NCBI GenBank assembly: GCA_036937835.1
Contig: CM072861.1
Location: forward strand, 4,211,001-4,275,000
Source: Pampus argenteus
Lineage: Eukaryota; Chordata; Actinopteri; Scombriformes; Stromateidae
DNA: 64,000 nucleotides
Direction of reading: 5' to 3'
How positions within the stretch are numbered: the stretch's first letter is position 1; every line of letters begins with the position of its first letter. Shown here piece by piece: positions 12,533-24,870 of the stretch. The notes beneath the pieces were generated by a model. It was given only the letters and a program-made list of their open reading frames with translations. It was not told the origin of the DNA and ran no database searches. The position numbers and the translations under genes are program-made.

Positions 12533-13352
12533 ACAGCAGATGAGGTGAAAAGGGAAAAGAAAGGTGGAGAGAAGGACAATAAAATAACAGACGATGAGAA
12601 GAAAGACAAGGATGGGAGAGGAGGAAGAAAAGCTAGAGTTTAACAGAAGATAAAGGAAGGAGAGAGGATAGAAGAAATAAGGAAGGAAGAGAGAAAGGGA
12701 AATAAAAGGTGATAAGAGAAAGAGAAAATGAGAGATGAGGAAAAGAGAGAATGACAGAGTAAAAGAAGACGTGAGGAGAAAAGACTGAAGGAAAGGAGAG
12801 GAGCAGGATAAAAGAAAAGTGGGTAAAGAAATAGAAAGCAAAGGAAAAGAACAAATAATATAACTGGAAATAAGAGGGGAAAGGAGGCCAAGACAAGGGA
12901 GGAGAAGAGAGGAGAGAAGAAAAAAGGAGTAAAAGAATAGGAGAGGGTAAAAGAGAAAAGAGAAAAGAGAAAAGAAAATGATGGCAAGGGAGGGAGATAA
13001 AGGAATGACAGAGGAGAAATAAAAAGAATAGAAAGGAATAAGGAGGAAGTGACAGAATGAGAAACAAGGTGAGAAGTAACAGCGAAGAAAACAAGATGGG
13101 AAGAGAAGAGAGAAGGGGGAGAAAGAAAGGAGTGGAGAGAAGAGAAGAGGACAAGACAGGATAGGAGAAAGAAGGAACGAAAATCTGACAGGACATGAGA
13201 TAGAAGGAAAGGGAGGGCGATAGAAAGACAAGAGCGGAGTGAGGGAGGAGAAAGGAAACAAGACAGGATGGAAAAAAAGAATAAAAGAAGAAAGAAAAGG
13301 ATGAGCACGGAGAAGAGGACAAAACAAGACAAGACAGGAGAAGACAGGTGGA
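12533..13352. repeat. polypurine/polypyrimidine tract, about 820 bp
   Basis: The plus strand is almost entirely A and G, in AAAG, GGAG and GAGAAAA-type units without a single period; a short run of 7-bp GAGAAAA units lies near 12950-12975. Stop codons contain purines, so the pyrimidine-rich minus strand stays open in three frames at once (269, 242 and 229 codons), all predicting Ser/Leu/Phe/Pro-rich chains. These are compositional artefacts, not genes. Such tracts can form intramolecular triplex (H-DNA), which is inference here. Confidence 0.9.
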
Positions 13353-15800
13353 GAGTCTTAAATATCACATTATGTCAAAATGCACTAGTCCAGCCAAAAA
13401 TCACTTTCACCTGCACTGCCTCATGTTACAGGACGTGAAAACACCAAACACCGTGACCTGCCTGTGCAAGGATAGTACTGACATGTCACCAGCATGCAGT
13501 GTCACACACGTTATAGAAACACACAAACTTTAGACTCCTAACACCTAACAATTGGTTCTAAATTCAGCACACATATGAATGTACAGAGATGCAGTGACTG
13601 TAGTTGTAGCAAACCCATGCTGTGTGAGTTTAATGGTTCATGTTATTTCTGGGAACATGTGCTTTTATTTTTATATTTATATTTATTTATATATTTATAT
13701 TTAGTGTATATGTTTGCTTGCTTTGGACATGATTTTTACTCTGTTTTGTGTAGCAGGATTTTATTTTGAAGGGCACCGTTTGTTATTTCCGCCCTATGTT
13801 CTGCTAGTACAGAATAATTAAGTTAGCGATACAGAAAGGAAAAGTTAACGGTAAACGGAGAAAAGAGAAACAAGAGAAACGACAAAAAAATATATGTTTT
13901 GGCAACATTTATGGCGACATTTCATTCATTATTTGTGTCGGAAATGTATGCTAACTTTTACCTGCCTATTTATTGGTCGTCATGGAAACAGAAATGTGAT
14001 TGCTTTGTTTTCTCCTTTTTTGTTAGTTCTCACATTGGTTCACAAAACTACAATAAATGGTAAAACCATCAGTCGAGTCTCTAACCTTCTTTGGGAGGGT
14101 ATGCTACAGTAGTCAATTTAGTCAATGTATCTAGACAAGTAAGAAAAACTAACAAGTCAGCAATAACTAGAACAGAAATGCTATCCTAACAATAGAGTGC
14201 TGCAAGGATGATGTATTTTAAATTAGCAAAAAACTTTTCTTCCATTGGCTTTTGGATTATTGCAGAAAATAAGCTCTGTGGCAAAAGAAAAGTCACTGAT
14301 ACTTACAGGTTTCGCTCAGCAGGATAAACAATCGAACACTAGCTGTAAGTAAAAAGCTAACGATAGGCATCTGGCTGTGGGCCTTTGCCATCTCTCAACC
14401 ATCATTAACTAATAAAGGCAAGACGCTTGTTTATTATAATTACTCCCACTCGTATACATTATGTCGATATCCTGAAAACACAAGACTAGAACAGGTTCAA
14501 CTCAGCCGTCGAGTGAAAATCACATTTATTTTATAATATATGTCCCTGCCAGAAGAATGTAACATAGTGTGCCACGGTTTTTTCTTCTCTCACTAAGTCC
14601 TGGTGGGAGATTCGGAGTGTGATCAAACTCATATGTGTGCCTGTTTTTGTCGCGCAGACCGCAGAGTGACTTGTGAAAGCCAGAACTCTCAGCAGCTGGC
14701 CAATGAATTGTTGAGTAATTGGGATTGATCAACAGCCCTATCAACCCCCTGCAGATATATATTATGGTCATTCTGTGCAATGGGACAGTAAAAATGGGAA
14801 TTATTTCGTCTGGCAGGGTTGCAGGGGCCCGCAGGGAGGGTGGTGACAGGGATGGAGTGATGGAGAGGGGAGGTAGGTAGATGGAGGGATAGAGGGATAG
14901 AAGGGAGGAGAGTTCCAGTGGGCTGCTGGAAAGGCTCTATTCTGCTGTGTCCTCGGGGGCGTTGGCATAAAAGCACTCACATCAACACCATTACAAAAGA
15001 AGAGGAGAAGAAAGAGAAGAGAATAGACATGAAGAGATAGAAAATGACATGTGGCCCTTTTATTTCTCACCCATCTTTCTTTCTTTTTTTTTTTGCATGT
15101 AAGATGTCTTCCATTCTCTCTCTCTCTCTCTCTCTCTCTTCCTCCATCAGTCCATCCAGCTCTCTTTGTGTATTCTCATCACGCTGCTGTCTGAACAAGC
15201 CCACCACTGCAGAAAACCAGAGAGGAGACAGGCCAGTAGAAAGACACAAAAAACAGATCTGGGCTGTGTTACTTACACAAATAAATGACACATTGCAAAT
15301 TCCAGCTGGAATTTTCCCTTCACTGCAACTTTCCCATTGCACAAAAATCATCATAACATGTTGTATCTGTCAGTATTGGTAATTTTCCTAATCTGTGAAT
15401 AATCAGCATGCCTAAAAGATACTGAGGAACGTCACTTACGTGGTTGTTACAAACACGGAAATCAATATGTAATCAAATGTAATGATCTGAATCATGAATG
15501 CGTTGCAAGCGTTTCAAGTTTCAGTGTCAAGCATGGCAGCGGGAGATACATCTGTCCTTCATTTATGCTCCCACTCTGTGTAGAGGTCTGCTTTGAGTAT
15601 GTCTATGACTTTCTATATTGCTGCATGGTAATAATTGTGTGGTCCCACTTTGAGGACTTGTCTTGATCATTTCTACGAGGACATATTGTAACCTGTAGAT
15701 ATGCATTTTAATGAAATTCTTCTCAATACATAGAGAGACAGCAAGAGATGCTGGATAAACATCTGTTTATCTTTACACATTGATTTCATTACCCTAAAAA
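13353..15800. other. gene-free DNA, AT-rich then mixed
   Basis: No exon recognised. An A/T-only stretch lies at 13660-13705 and a (TC)n run at 15114-15140. The minus-strand frames at 14526-15070 have no recognisable domain. Confidence 0.5.
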
Positions 15801-15854
15801 ATAGGCTATGTCACCCATTTCACCTGTATATATATATATAAAGAGACATGTCAC

Positions 15855-16035
15855 CATCATGATTTATCTTAATAAAGTCCATGATTTGATCATGAGTGTG
15901 CTACTTTATGCTGACGATATCATATTACAGGCAGTGCATGAAAAGGATCTACAGAAAGTGCTTCAGGTTGTGTGTGAATGGTGCTGGAAATGCAGGCTAC
16001 TCTGTAAATCAGGATGGGTCAAAAATAATACACGA
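15855..16035 (+). pseudogene. non-LTR reverse transcriptase fragment (YADD motif)
   Basis: One frame reads VLLYADDIIL, the catalytic YADD box of reverse transcriptase, then a helical stretch and EWCWKCRL, matching the EWCxKWRL pattern that follows the active site in non-LTR elements of the RTE/jockey type. Only about 55 residues are recognisable against a domain of several hundred. The normal lysine-rich palm segment after the match is lost, and stops close both sides. No endonuclease, 3' UTR or target duplication was found nearby. It is a dead LINE fragment; the exact clade is uncertain. Confidence 0.7.
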
Positions 16036-16912
16036 GCTCGGGATTAGTTTTGTATGATTAATTTTATTTTTATTTTCCAAAGCAGATTACAGTGTAATAT
16101 TCATGATGCCTAGCGCAAACTGTTTCTGATGTACAAAAATATGATCTGTTGATGTTTGGTAAAAACCTATATTAAGAACATATTGTCTGGTGAAAAACAA
16201 ATACAATGTTACGTGAAGCAGAATTTACCCAAAAATCTGAGAACTCTGTGAGCTCAGTTACATCCGGGTACATTATCATCAGCTACAGAAACAGGAGCAG
16301 GAAACGACTTCCCTCTGTGTTTTTATCTGAGACTAAAGACAAAGTCTATTATATCTGTTTTTGTCAGTTTTATTGCTCATTATACAATGATTTAAGGGCT
16401 TTACTATTTCACTTTTTCTGGATAAATAATTATAAGAAACTATTGCAGGCTTTGTTTCAGGAAAGGAACATTTGGAACAGGAGACAAAGTTCTTAGTTTG
16501 CAATGTAATGTGAGAGTTGTTTTTTTTCCTGTTTTACCACTGCAACTGTATTTTGGTGTCTTGTTTTTGCACTTGTACGTGCATGACACAATAAATAACT
16601 ACATAATTACCTGTACTGGCCCACCTCCATCCACTACTCTAATCTGTTTTCATGCCTTTTTGGACTTTTTCCCTGTTTTGCCCACTCCTTCAGCCTTTTA
16701 AAGCTCAACATTTTACCTTACCTACTTTGCCTCTTAGTCATGCTACTGGATCCTCCTGGAAGTGTTTGTTTACTGACTCTAACAGGAGTAGAAGATGGTT
16801 CTGGACATCATATTTCCTCATATCAGATGACCGTTGACTGCTGTTATCCCGAGGAAGACAATGTGCTGAAAATCAATTTCTAGAACTAGAATGAAATAAC
16901 TTACACACCACG
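16036..16912. other. gene-free DNA
   Basis: Small open frames only; nothing recognisable. Some of this may be unrecognised sequence of the neighbouring LINE. Confidence 0.45.
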
Positions 16913-16984
16913 TCTCTCTTTCTCTTTCTCTTTCTCTTTCTCTTTCTCTTTCTCTTTCTCTTTCTCTTTCTCTTTCTCTTTCTC
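16913..16984. repeat. (TTTCTC)n hexanucleotide array
   Basis: About 12 copies of a 6-bp pyrimidine unit, essentially uninterrupted. Confidence 0.95.
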
Positions 16985-19900
16985 AGTCAAGTGATCAGAC
17001 CCATGGGAACCCACAGAAAGGACTGCGGTAGACATAGTTGATAATCGTAACACCGTCAAGGCTCGGCTTACTTGATTGACATCCTTGCCTTTGGAGGCAC
17101 TTCAGAGAATGTATTATGTTAATGTTGCTGGATAAAAGTGTGTGAGTGTCTTAGTTTAAACCTGTGACTCTTCAGTTACGGGACACACACACACACTCTC
17201 ATTCTACCATCTTCTCCACCCTATAGCGGCACTTCAGTTTTCAGGTTGTTCTTTCCTCTTTGGTCACAGTATCCTGAGGGAAGGCCCACTTGCAGAAATA
17301 TGCTAATTACAATATGATTGTGCCGCATTTGCGTTACTCCATATTCATTCATTTTTATTTTTATTCTTTTAAAGTGCAAATGAATGCAACGCAACTCCTT
17401 CTCACCTTACAGGAGTAGGGTTTCCATACTGTAAACTACTGAAGTAGATGTGAGGTTAGCCACTTCTATTTATGGCGAGCTTGTTTTTACTCTACTTATA
17501 GTGGCATTATTGGCAAGCTAACACTGTATGAATATGAATATAAGAATAAAATAATCTTATGATCAGAGTGCAGTATATAGGCCCAGTATAGCAGTTACAC
17601 TATACTGGTATCTGCTTTTTATTAAAGACCCAATTAGCTTCTTATTGTGCCAACCTGTTACCCTCCTGCTTTGACACGCCTGCCACCCAGATACATTGTC
17701 TTAACCATATTACCGCCGATTCCCACCACAAAAGACACATACATACACACACACACACACATATCCTCCTACACGTTTGTCAACACATTAAGCATGTGCC
17801 ATTGGAGGCCTTTTGTCCCGCAGGCAGACGGGCTTTTTAGAAAACGCAGCCTTTTGTATGCCGCCCCTGCTGTAGAGCCACGTCACCAGACAATGGGGCC
17901 ATTGAAAGTGAATGTGGTCTTGCACACTTTGGCTGTATCGGGGGGTTCGGGGGTTCAGACAGTGTGGGGTGAACTGGCACAACCAGCAGTAGGGCAGTAG
18001 TACTTTAAGGACCGGAGTGTTCATTTCAAGGGACTATATTCTGCTAGAATTGGGGTTCAGACTGAGGAAAAGCTTATCATGCTAATCACCAGGGCTCATT
18101 TTAATATCTCATTTTTATTTAGTTTTAGTATTTTGGTTTTATTTAGTCTATTGATAACATTTCATATTAGGTTTGGTAATCTGATCACTGCTAATTTTAG
18201 ACTAGTTTAAATCGAGAAGAATTTGCATTTTTAGTTCATCACATTATGTTCACTTTGTGATTATATCCACTGAAGCTATAAATTGTATGCATGACTTATT
18301 GTAGTAAATGTGATAAAAAAAAACGTGTCATTGAAAGCAAATTGGGAAATGATCCATATACAACCAGCATCTGACTATCACTGAATATGATGAAAGTATA
18401 ACTGATTGATGTACTCAGTCAGACTTCAGCATATATATATATGATATGACAGTACTGAGTGGACCCGATGGGCCTCATTTCCCAAAATTATTTGCAGATG
18501 AAGATGATGGTAAGATCCATATTACAGAGTGATTATGAGGTGTTTCCGAGAAGCACCTCAACTTAAGGAGCTCTTAGAGGTCATCGCAGGTGATGGGAAG
18601 CTTTTAGCAAATCCAGGAACACTAAGTGCTTTACGAAGGAAACACTTTCAACTTCCAATTTAGGCTCATCTTGAATACAGAGTTTAATCTGGAACATGTT
18701 ATTGCAAGAGTGACCCGCTTAAAAGAAGTGAAATATATTCTGTTGTGTTGTGTAGTAAACATCTACATCGACATCCAGTTTGTCTATAGGTTTGCGTTTT
18801 CATACATTTAGCGGCTATTTTAAACTTTTCGGTTTTGGTAAAATGAGGTGTTTCTGTCATGGAAGAGGGGAACAGGTGACCTTCTGTTCTACCGAGACTT
18901 TAGCGGTTGAGAAACAAAACGAGATTGTGTCTTCAGCAGATGATCCGACCCAAGCTGTGGACTTCTACAGAAAAGACACAAAAAAAAAAGGGCGTCCAAT
19001 ATCTTCTCTTTCTCCTCTCTCAAGTCACATCAGGATAGCAACACCTGAGTAATGTGTCCTTAGAGATAACAACTCAGAGATTATATAAAGAGAATCTTCA
19101 CTTCCCAATCTGAGGTTAGTATTATTATTATTATTTAATTTTTTTATTTTTTTTCTATGCCTGAGGACAGCTTTTCAAAGAAATCACCCTGGGCATACAT
19201 TAGCATTAAATCCACTAACACATGCCTGTGGCATTATATAAGCTGTAAGCTCTGTGCAGGAGCTATAAATAATGTAGTCTCACGGGCGACTCCGAAAAAC
19301 ATATAATAGTTTCTGCTGAGTTTGTCTTTATTGCTTTAGCTTTTTAGGAATGTACTCGACATGCAGTACCACACAGTGCCGGAGGACCGAGGATGGGGCT
19401 CCATAGTTCAGAAGGCGGTGTGGATCTGAGCGACTAAACGCATTTTCATTTCAATCAGGACACTGACGGGTCAAAGTCATGCAGCTCATTATGCTGAGTG
19501 TCACATTAACAGAGTGATAAAAGTCATTGGCAGAATAGGAGAAACCCTTCTAAATGCGCTGTAATGATGTGTTCATTAAGAGACCTTTTCCCCATAAAAA
19601 CATAACCGCGATTAAAAATGGATCAAATGTAATAAAGGTGAACTAAATCTGGGACACTAAACGCTATGGAGCTATAGCTCTGGTTCCTTTTTTGTTTTCT
19701 TATCTCACTCATCATGGGATGTCAGAAATCTTTATTCTTTATTGTTATTATCTTCTTAAAAATGACCTTTTCCGACTTTAACCGGTCCAGTTATATATAT
19801 GAAATCATTAAAATGAATTATAATATATCAATAGTGGAGTCGATTCCATCAGGTTCATCACCAGCACCAGTTATTCCCATCTGTTGACGTACATCTCGCT

Positions 19901-20724
19901 CTTGTCATAGTTTTGTGTGATTAATATTCCCACTGCAGAATGATGTTTAACAATATGTTTGGATTGTTACATTGTCAAGTTATTCTCCATGTGTGCATTA
20001 CAAATTCATATGTTTCCCAATGAGGATGATCATGCATAACAACAGTACATTTACACATTTTAAGTCTCCTGTACTGACATTAAGATCTGTCATTATACCA
20101 TAACTTTAAAGTCAAATAAAAAAAAAAATGTTTCTATTCAAAAAAAGATATGTGTCTGTTATTGATCTGTTTCAGTTATCATATTCAATACAAGATCTGC
20201 ATACCGTTTGTTCCTCTGAAGTTTTCCTTTGGCAGAGGTTGTTAGTGGGATGGCGTCAGAGCTGCAGCCCCACTCAGAACATAGAACATCACATGACTAA
20301 TGCTTTACTCCATGCATGAATTATTTTGACCATGGCTGCAAAACAGGGAAGCCTTTTGCCCACAGGTTACTTTTAAGATGATTCATGGACTTGAACTCAA
20401 GATGCATACAAGATGCGTTGTGATTGGTTAAAACACCCTGTGGGAGATCATTACTGGGTGATTAAGAAACTGATCTTGATTTTAAGACCAAAAGTCCAAC
20501 ATATCAGCAACCCTACAGTGCATGTTAGTATAAATACACCGTGGAATAACATACGGCAGGCTGGGTAATGGAGGCCGTTCTCTGTTAATATTGTTTATTT
20601 ATTTTATGTCATTTTTTCATGAGGCCTGCCACTGAGTTGCCTTCTTTTCGACCGAGAACTTGTTGAACTTGTTGAGCCAACGAGGCCAAAGACTGCTGAC
20701 GAAGATCTGGACCCGTCTGCGCTC
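16985..20724. other. gene-free DNA
   Basis: No exon recognised. A CA tract lies at 17745-17761, an A/T palindromic run at 18428-18441, and (ATT)n plus T-rich sequence at 19110-19160. The frame 17647-18000 runs through the CA tract and has no known domain. Confidence 0.5.
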
Positions 20725-20760
20725 ATTCAGCTAAATTCAGCTAAATTCAGCTAAATTCAG
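20725..20760. repeat. 10-bp tandem repeat
   Basis: ATTCAGCTAA repeated about 3.6 times without a change. Confidence 0.92.
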
Positions 20761-20982
20761 CACCTTCACTCTTTCCTGTTCCCTCTTTTTTATTTTTTAT
20801 TTTTTTTTTGAGATATTTTATTAGTCATTCTATTTTCCACTGTGACCAAAAGAAGAGAAAACAAGCCATCTCCAGACCTGGTGTGTTTTATTTCACACAG
20901 CTAAAACTGGAGGGGAGAGACAGAGTTAGTGTTAGAGCAATGGCTCTGGAGGGAGGAGAAAAGGCGAACAAACACAAGATAG

Positions 20983-21027
20983 CAATGAGACAGAGAGCGA
21001 CAATGAGACAGAGAGCGACAGTGAGAC
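20983..21027. repeat. 18-bp tandem repeat
   Basis: CAATGAGACAGAGAGCGA occurs at 20983 and 21001, with a third partial and altered unit (CAGTGAGAC) after it. The unit length is a multiple of three, so the plus-strand frame across it repeats MRQRAT; this looks incidental rather than coding. Confidence 0.88.
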
Positions 21028-22867
21028 GCTGCTGGGGGAGAAAAAAAAAAGAGGAAAAACAAGAGGAGGAGGAGGAGAAAGAATAGAAGAAAGTGAGAGA
21101 GAGTTAAGCCAGATTGAGAGTGTCTGCCTCGGGTGGTACTAGTCACCCTGAATTATAAATGGTCTCTCACTTTCTAAGCCAAAACACACAACCACAATAT
21201 AATACCCATGATGCATTTCCACTGGCAGGCCACTCCGTTGTCCCCTGGGTTAGCCCTCGCCACTAATCTCTGTCCTCTGCTTTCCTTCTCCTCCATCCCT
21301 CTCTCTCCCTCTTTTCAGTCTCCGGAGTGAAGGATTTTGCGAACTTTGCCCTCCTTCGCTCTCTCCGTCTTTCTCTGGTCAGCGAGTGCTTGTACTGTGT
21401 CACAGTGAGCTGCAATCTCCTCAGAAATAGCCTTTCCCTCTTTTTTTTTTTTCACCTCTTTCTCTCCCTGTGAAAAGAAATATTCCATCCGCCGTCCCTG
21501 AACTCTTTCCACGCTCAGCTGTTCCAGTTTCTTTTGCGGCTAGCTTTCCACATTTTGTTCTCTTTCAGATCGTGCCGCTGCTGCTTTCACGCTTCCTATC
21601 TTTTTTTTTTTCTATTTCCAGAGTGTTTGCTCTTTCCTCACTATGAGATGTACTGACCTCACATTACTGTTGACCAGTTGATCAGCAGCCTTCACCTCTT
21701 CTTGCTGTGTCAGAACCCGGGACGTCTGAAATCACATCCTCTGTACGGTATCTGCACTAATGCTCGTGCATAATTCATCTTCTTTGTGCAAATAAAAGCC
21801 CGCTGTTTGTGGGGGGAATCTGCTAAAATGAAAGTAAAATCAAAGACTGAGCACTATCTCCAGGGGAAAGTACATAACTTCAAGGTAAAAATCAAAGGTA
21901 ATGTAATGAAGTACTTTGTAGATACATGAACACGTCATATCAGAGCTACAGGCAGCCAACAGAAGGGAGAGAGTTACCTGAATGTTTAGGTTTGATAAGA
22001 GATTTGCATTGAGCAGATTTAACACAGATTGGATAAAATGCTATCAAACCTCGAGCTCAGATATGATCATATTTACTCTCCACCAGGCCATGCACACCTG
22101 TAGCTGTTGCATGTGATGGATCCACTGCAGCAGGTACTGACATGATCTGGCATAGCAGATGTGGATCTGGGATTTCTAGGGGAGTGTTTGCTGTTTTCAC
22201 TTTTGGACAGACTCAGAATACTCCAACATCAGCCATGTCTGAGATGCTATTTGTTGAATATAAATGCTGAGGAAATGTTATTATCCCCATGATAGACAGA
22301 TATGACAATAACATCCTCCCTTTATAGCAAATAGACATGATCAGCTCTTACTTCAGACTCCAAATTTCTAGCAATTTCCACGGAACTGTTTTTTTTTTGT
22401 AAAGTTTCCATTAAATCCGCATGTTCCAGTGCTGTATTTATCCATGCAGTCGCCCCAGTAATTGAGATATTATAAGTAACGGCTCTCCCTCCTCCTGCCT
22501 GCTCTTCTCCCTGCAACTGAACCCAGAGCAATATTACAGAATCTGGACAGAATCACAGAGAATGAAAACAGGGGGGGAAAAGGGGAATATTCATCATCAT
22601 ATACCCAAAACATACACACACACTAACACACACACTTCCACAGCCCTCCCCTTTTCTTATTCATCTTGTTGCGAGAAAGGAAAATCGAATCATGTGTGTC
22701 CCGTGATCGACTGCCAATGAGCTTATGTCGTCTTTGGAATATTCACTTCTGACAAGACCTCATCTGTTTCCCATTTTTAGACTGTGGAAATATTTTTCCC
22801 CATGCTGTTCACTTATATACTAATGTGTTTCCATCATCGCTCCGGGCTCGGCTGTGCATCCCCGCCA

Positions 22868-22896
22868 ACACACACACACACACACACACACACACA
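22868..22896. repeat. (CA)n microsatellite
   Basis: About 14 uninterrupted units. Confidence 0.95.
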
Positions 22897-23087
22897 GCTT
22901 AATTCAATAGAAAGTCATCTGGTAAAAGCCAAGTTTTTAGCTGCTTTATTCTTTTCTGTTCCACTCTAAACTAATGTGCAAGAATGAGGAGAAATCTGGC
23001 AGAACCTATTCTCTGATTTAGCTGTGTGAAGTGCGTAATGTGGCAAATACATTAGAGGAAGCACACCTCTTGTGTCATGAGAGAATA

Positions 23088-23105
23088 TTTGCATAATTAT
23101 GCAAA
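23088..23105. promoter_or_regulatory. 18-bp palindrome of two octamer motifs
   Basis: TTTGCATAATTATGCAAA is perfectly self-complementary. It joins two octamer cores (ATTTGCAT on one side, ATGCAAA on the other) head to head around an AT-rich centre. This is the layout expected of a paired POU-domain binding site. Function is inferred from the motif only. Confidence 0.4.
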
Positions 23106-23315
23106 AACCGAGCCATCCTTTGCGTAGCAATAAGGAGGAGGATTTTTCAGAAGGGACATGGGCCTCACAGATGTGCAGAGTGTGTGTGCATCTGTGTTAA
23201 AAACTAAATACTTATATAGATAAAAACCAAAAAAAAACAAAAAACACAAAGAACGTGTAAAATAAAGCAGAGACCAAGATATTGATATATGGGACAATCT
23301 CCAAAAACATTGTGT

Positions 23316-23335
23316 ACTACACTTCCCATGATGCA
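23316..23335. promoter_or_regulatory. ZNF143/THAP11-like motif
   Basis: ACTACACTTCCCATGATGCA closely follows the ACTACAATTCCCANNATGCA pattern bound by ZNF143 (Staf) and THAP11 at vertebrate promoters. It lies about 210 bp from the octamer palindrome. No transcript start could be seen beside it. Confidence 0.4.
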
Positions 23336-23718
23336 ATTAATGGCTTATTGCAAGACTGTCTGTCTTGCAGTGGTGCAGCTTTTCAGATGATTGGTATAGA
23401 AGTTGACAAATGTCCTCATTCAGAGGAAGAGTGTTGGACGGAGGCAGTAACCCATCAGCAGACTTCTCCATAGGAGAGTGCTGTCGTCCCCTAACCCTGT
23501 GGTTATAATTGTAGCCATGGCAACGAAGGTCACCAAACTTCAAGGATGTAGTAACTTTGACTTAAACTGCATGAAGGAGCATGATCCTTCTCCTCTTAAA
23601 CATTTGATCATTTACTTAGGACGACCTGTTACATATTTCCACTAAACGTTTTACAGCCTGGTAAACACACATCTTTCAGTTCGATCTTTAAATCTGTAGC
23701 ATCCAAGCCCAACCAGAG

Positions 23719-23760
23719 ATAACCCTGATGACATCAGTATTATGTCATCATCAGGGTTAT
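23719..23760. repeat. inverted repeat with short bulge
   Basis: ATAACCCTGATGACAT (23719-23734) pairs with ATGTCATCATCAGGGTTAT (23742-23760), leaving a 3-nt bulge and a 7-nt loop. Role unknown. Confidence 0.75.
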
Positions 23761-24589
23761 TTTCATGATGATGTAAATTGACTTGTATGTGTACAAATCA
23801 GTGGAGTTCCCCTTTAAAATGTAGCCCTGGAGTTTGCTTAGTCATCAGGTTTGCTATGAAGAGTCTCCGAACACTTTTTTCCTTTATGTTGAAAGAATAC
23901 AAAAAGAAAAGAAATCTTTCCTTCTGCCTCCATCGCTGTTTGATGGAGCATTTATGTCAGCATGGTCTCAGTTCTTGCAGTGCATACACCGGTAGGGGAA
24001 ATGTGTAGGGTGCTCCTAGCTGGCCTGCTAACTTTAAGCACTGGTAAGCCCATATTTTAAAATCACCCGGGTTTCAGAGTTGAAGAGTGTGTGAACCCGA
24101 GGCCATGCAACATAAACTTCAGTTCCACAGCAGGAACCAGGGCTGAATGGAGGTATAGATGGAGGTCAGGGTTTATGGTTGGGTGCATAAATTCTCTTAC
24201 TTTGGCACAGCAGTGTAATTTATTAGAAGCATGATCACAATATTTCCCTCACCTCATCAGCCAAACACTCTTTATACACTTTTTGGAATGTCGTTTAGGT
24301 TTCACAATGTCCTATAAAATGTGAATATGAATTATATATTGACGTTATAATCATAGACACAGCATCACACAGAGGTGATAAATTATTGGGACCGCTGTGT
24401 TTGCATATATCCATGTACCATGCCTCCATGTCCGTCGATGCATACATGTGATTATGATTAGAATCTTGTGTATGTTTAACACGGAGCATAATGTGACGGT
24501 GCAGGCGCAGCATGCAGACGTGCAGGGTGTAGGCGGCGGGGCTCAGGGGAGGGAAATGTCCAAATGCGTCTGGATCTGGGCCGCGCAGC

Positions 24590-24613
24590 GCGCCAGCTCG
24601 GCGGAGCTGGCGC
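24590..24613. repeat. GC-rich perfect hairpin
   Basis: GCGCCAGCTC (24590-24599) and GAGCTGGCGC (24604-24613) are exact reverse complements around a GGCG loop. The surrounding 24500-24620 is much richer in G+C and CpG than the flanks, like a small CpG island. No gene was recognised on either strand. Confidence 0.8.
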
Positions 24614-24846
24614 TCCTACCCAAATGTCAGAAGGAACATTAAACCTCCGGGGTGTTTAGGAAAACAAATACACACATCCGAGACGGAGAGAGAACGAGTC
24701 ATCAGCTATAGCCTCTAAATGTGTTGGTTTCACGGAGCAAAGGATGCTGGGAGCCAGGTCTCATTAACATCCTTTGCCTTGTTGACAACAGCCTAAAGGC
24801 GGCGGGGTGTGACGAGGTGCTTATGTTTGGGACCGGGGTTTGTTTA

Positions 24847-24870
24847 GTGTGTGTGTGTGTGTTTGTGTGT
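24847..24870. repeat. (GT)n microsatellite
   Basis: GT run with one TTT interruption. Confidence 0.9.

Noticed and set aside
12518..13368. Three long minus-strand open frames (229-269 codons)
   Set aside because: They overlap in different frames of a polypyrimidine strand that cannot contain stop codons and read only Ser/Leu/Phe/Pro-rich chains.
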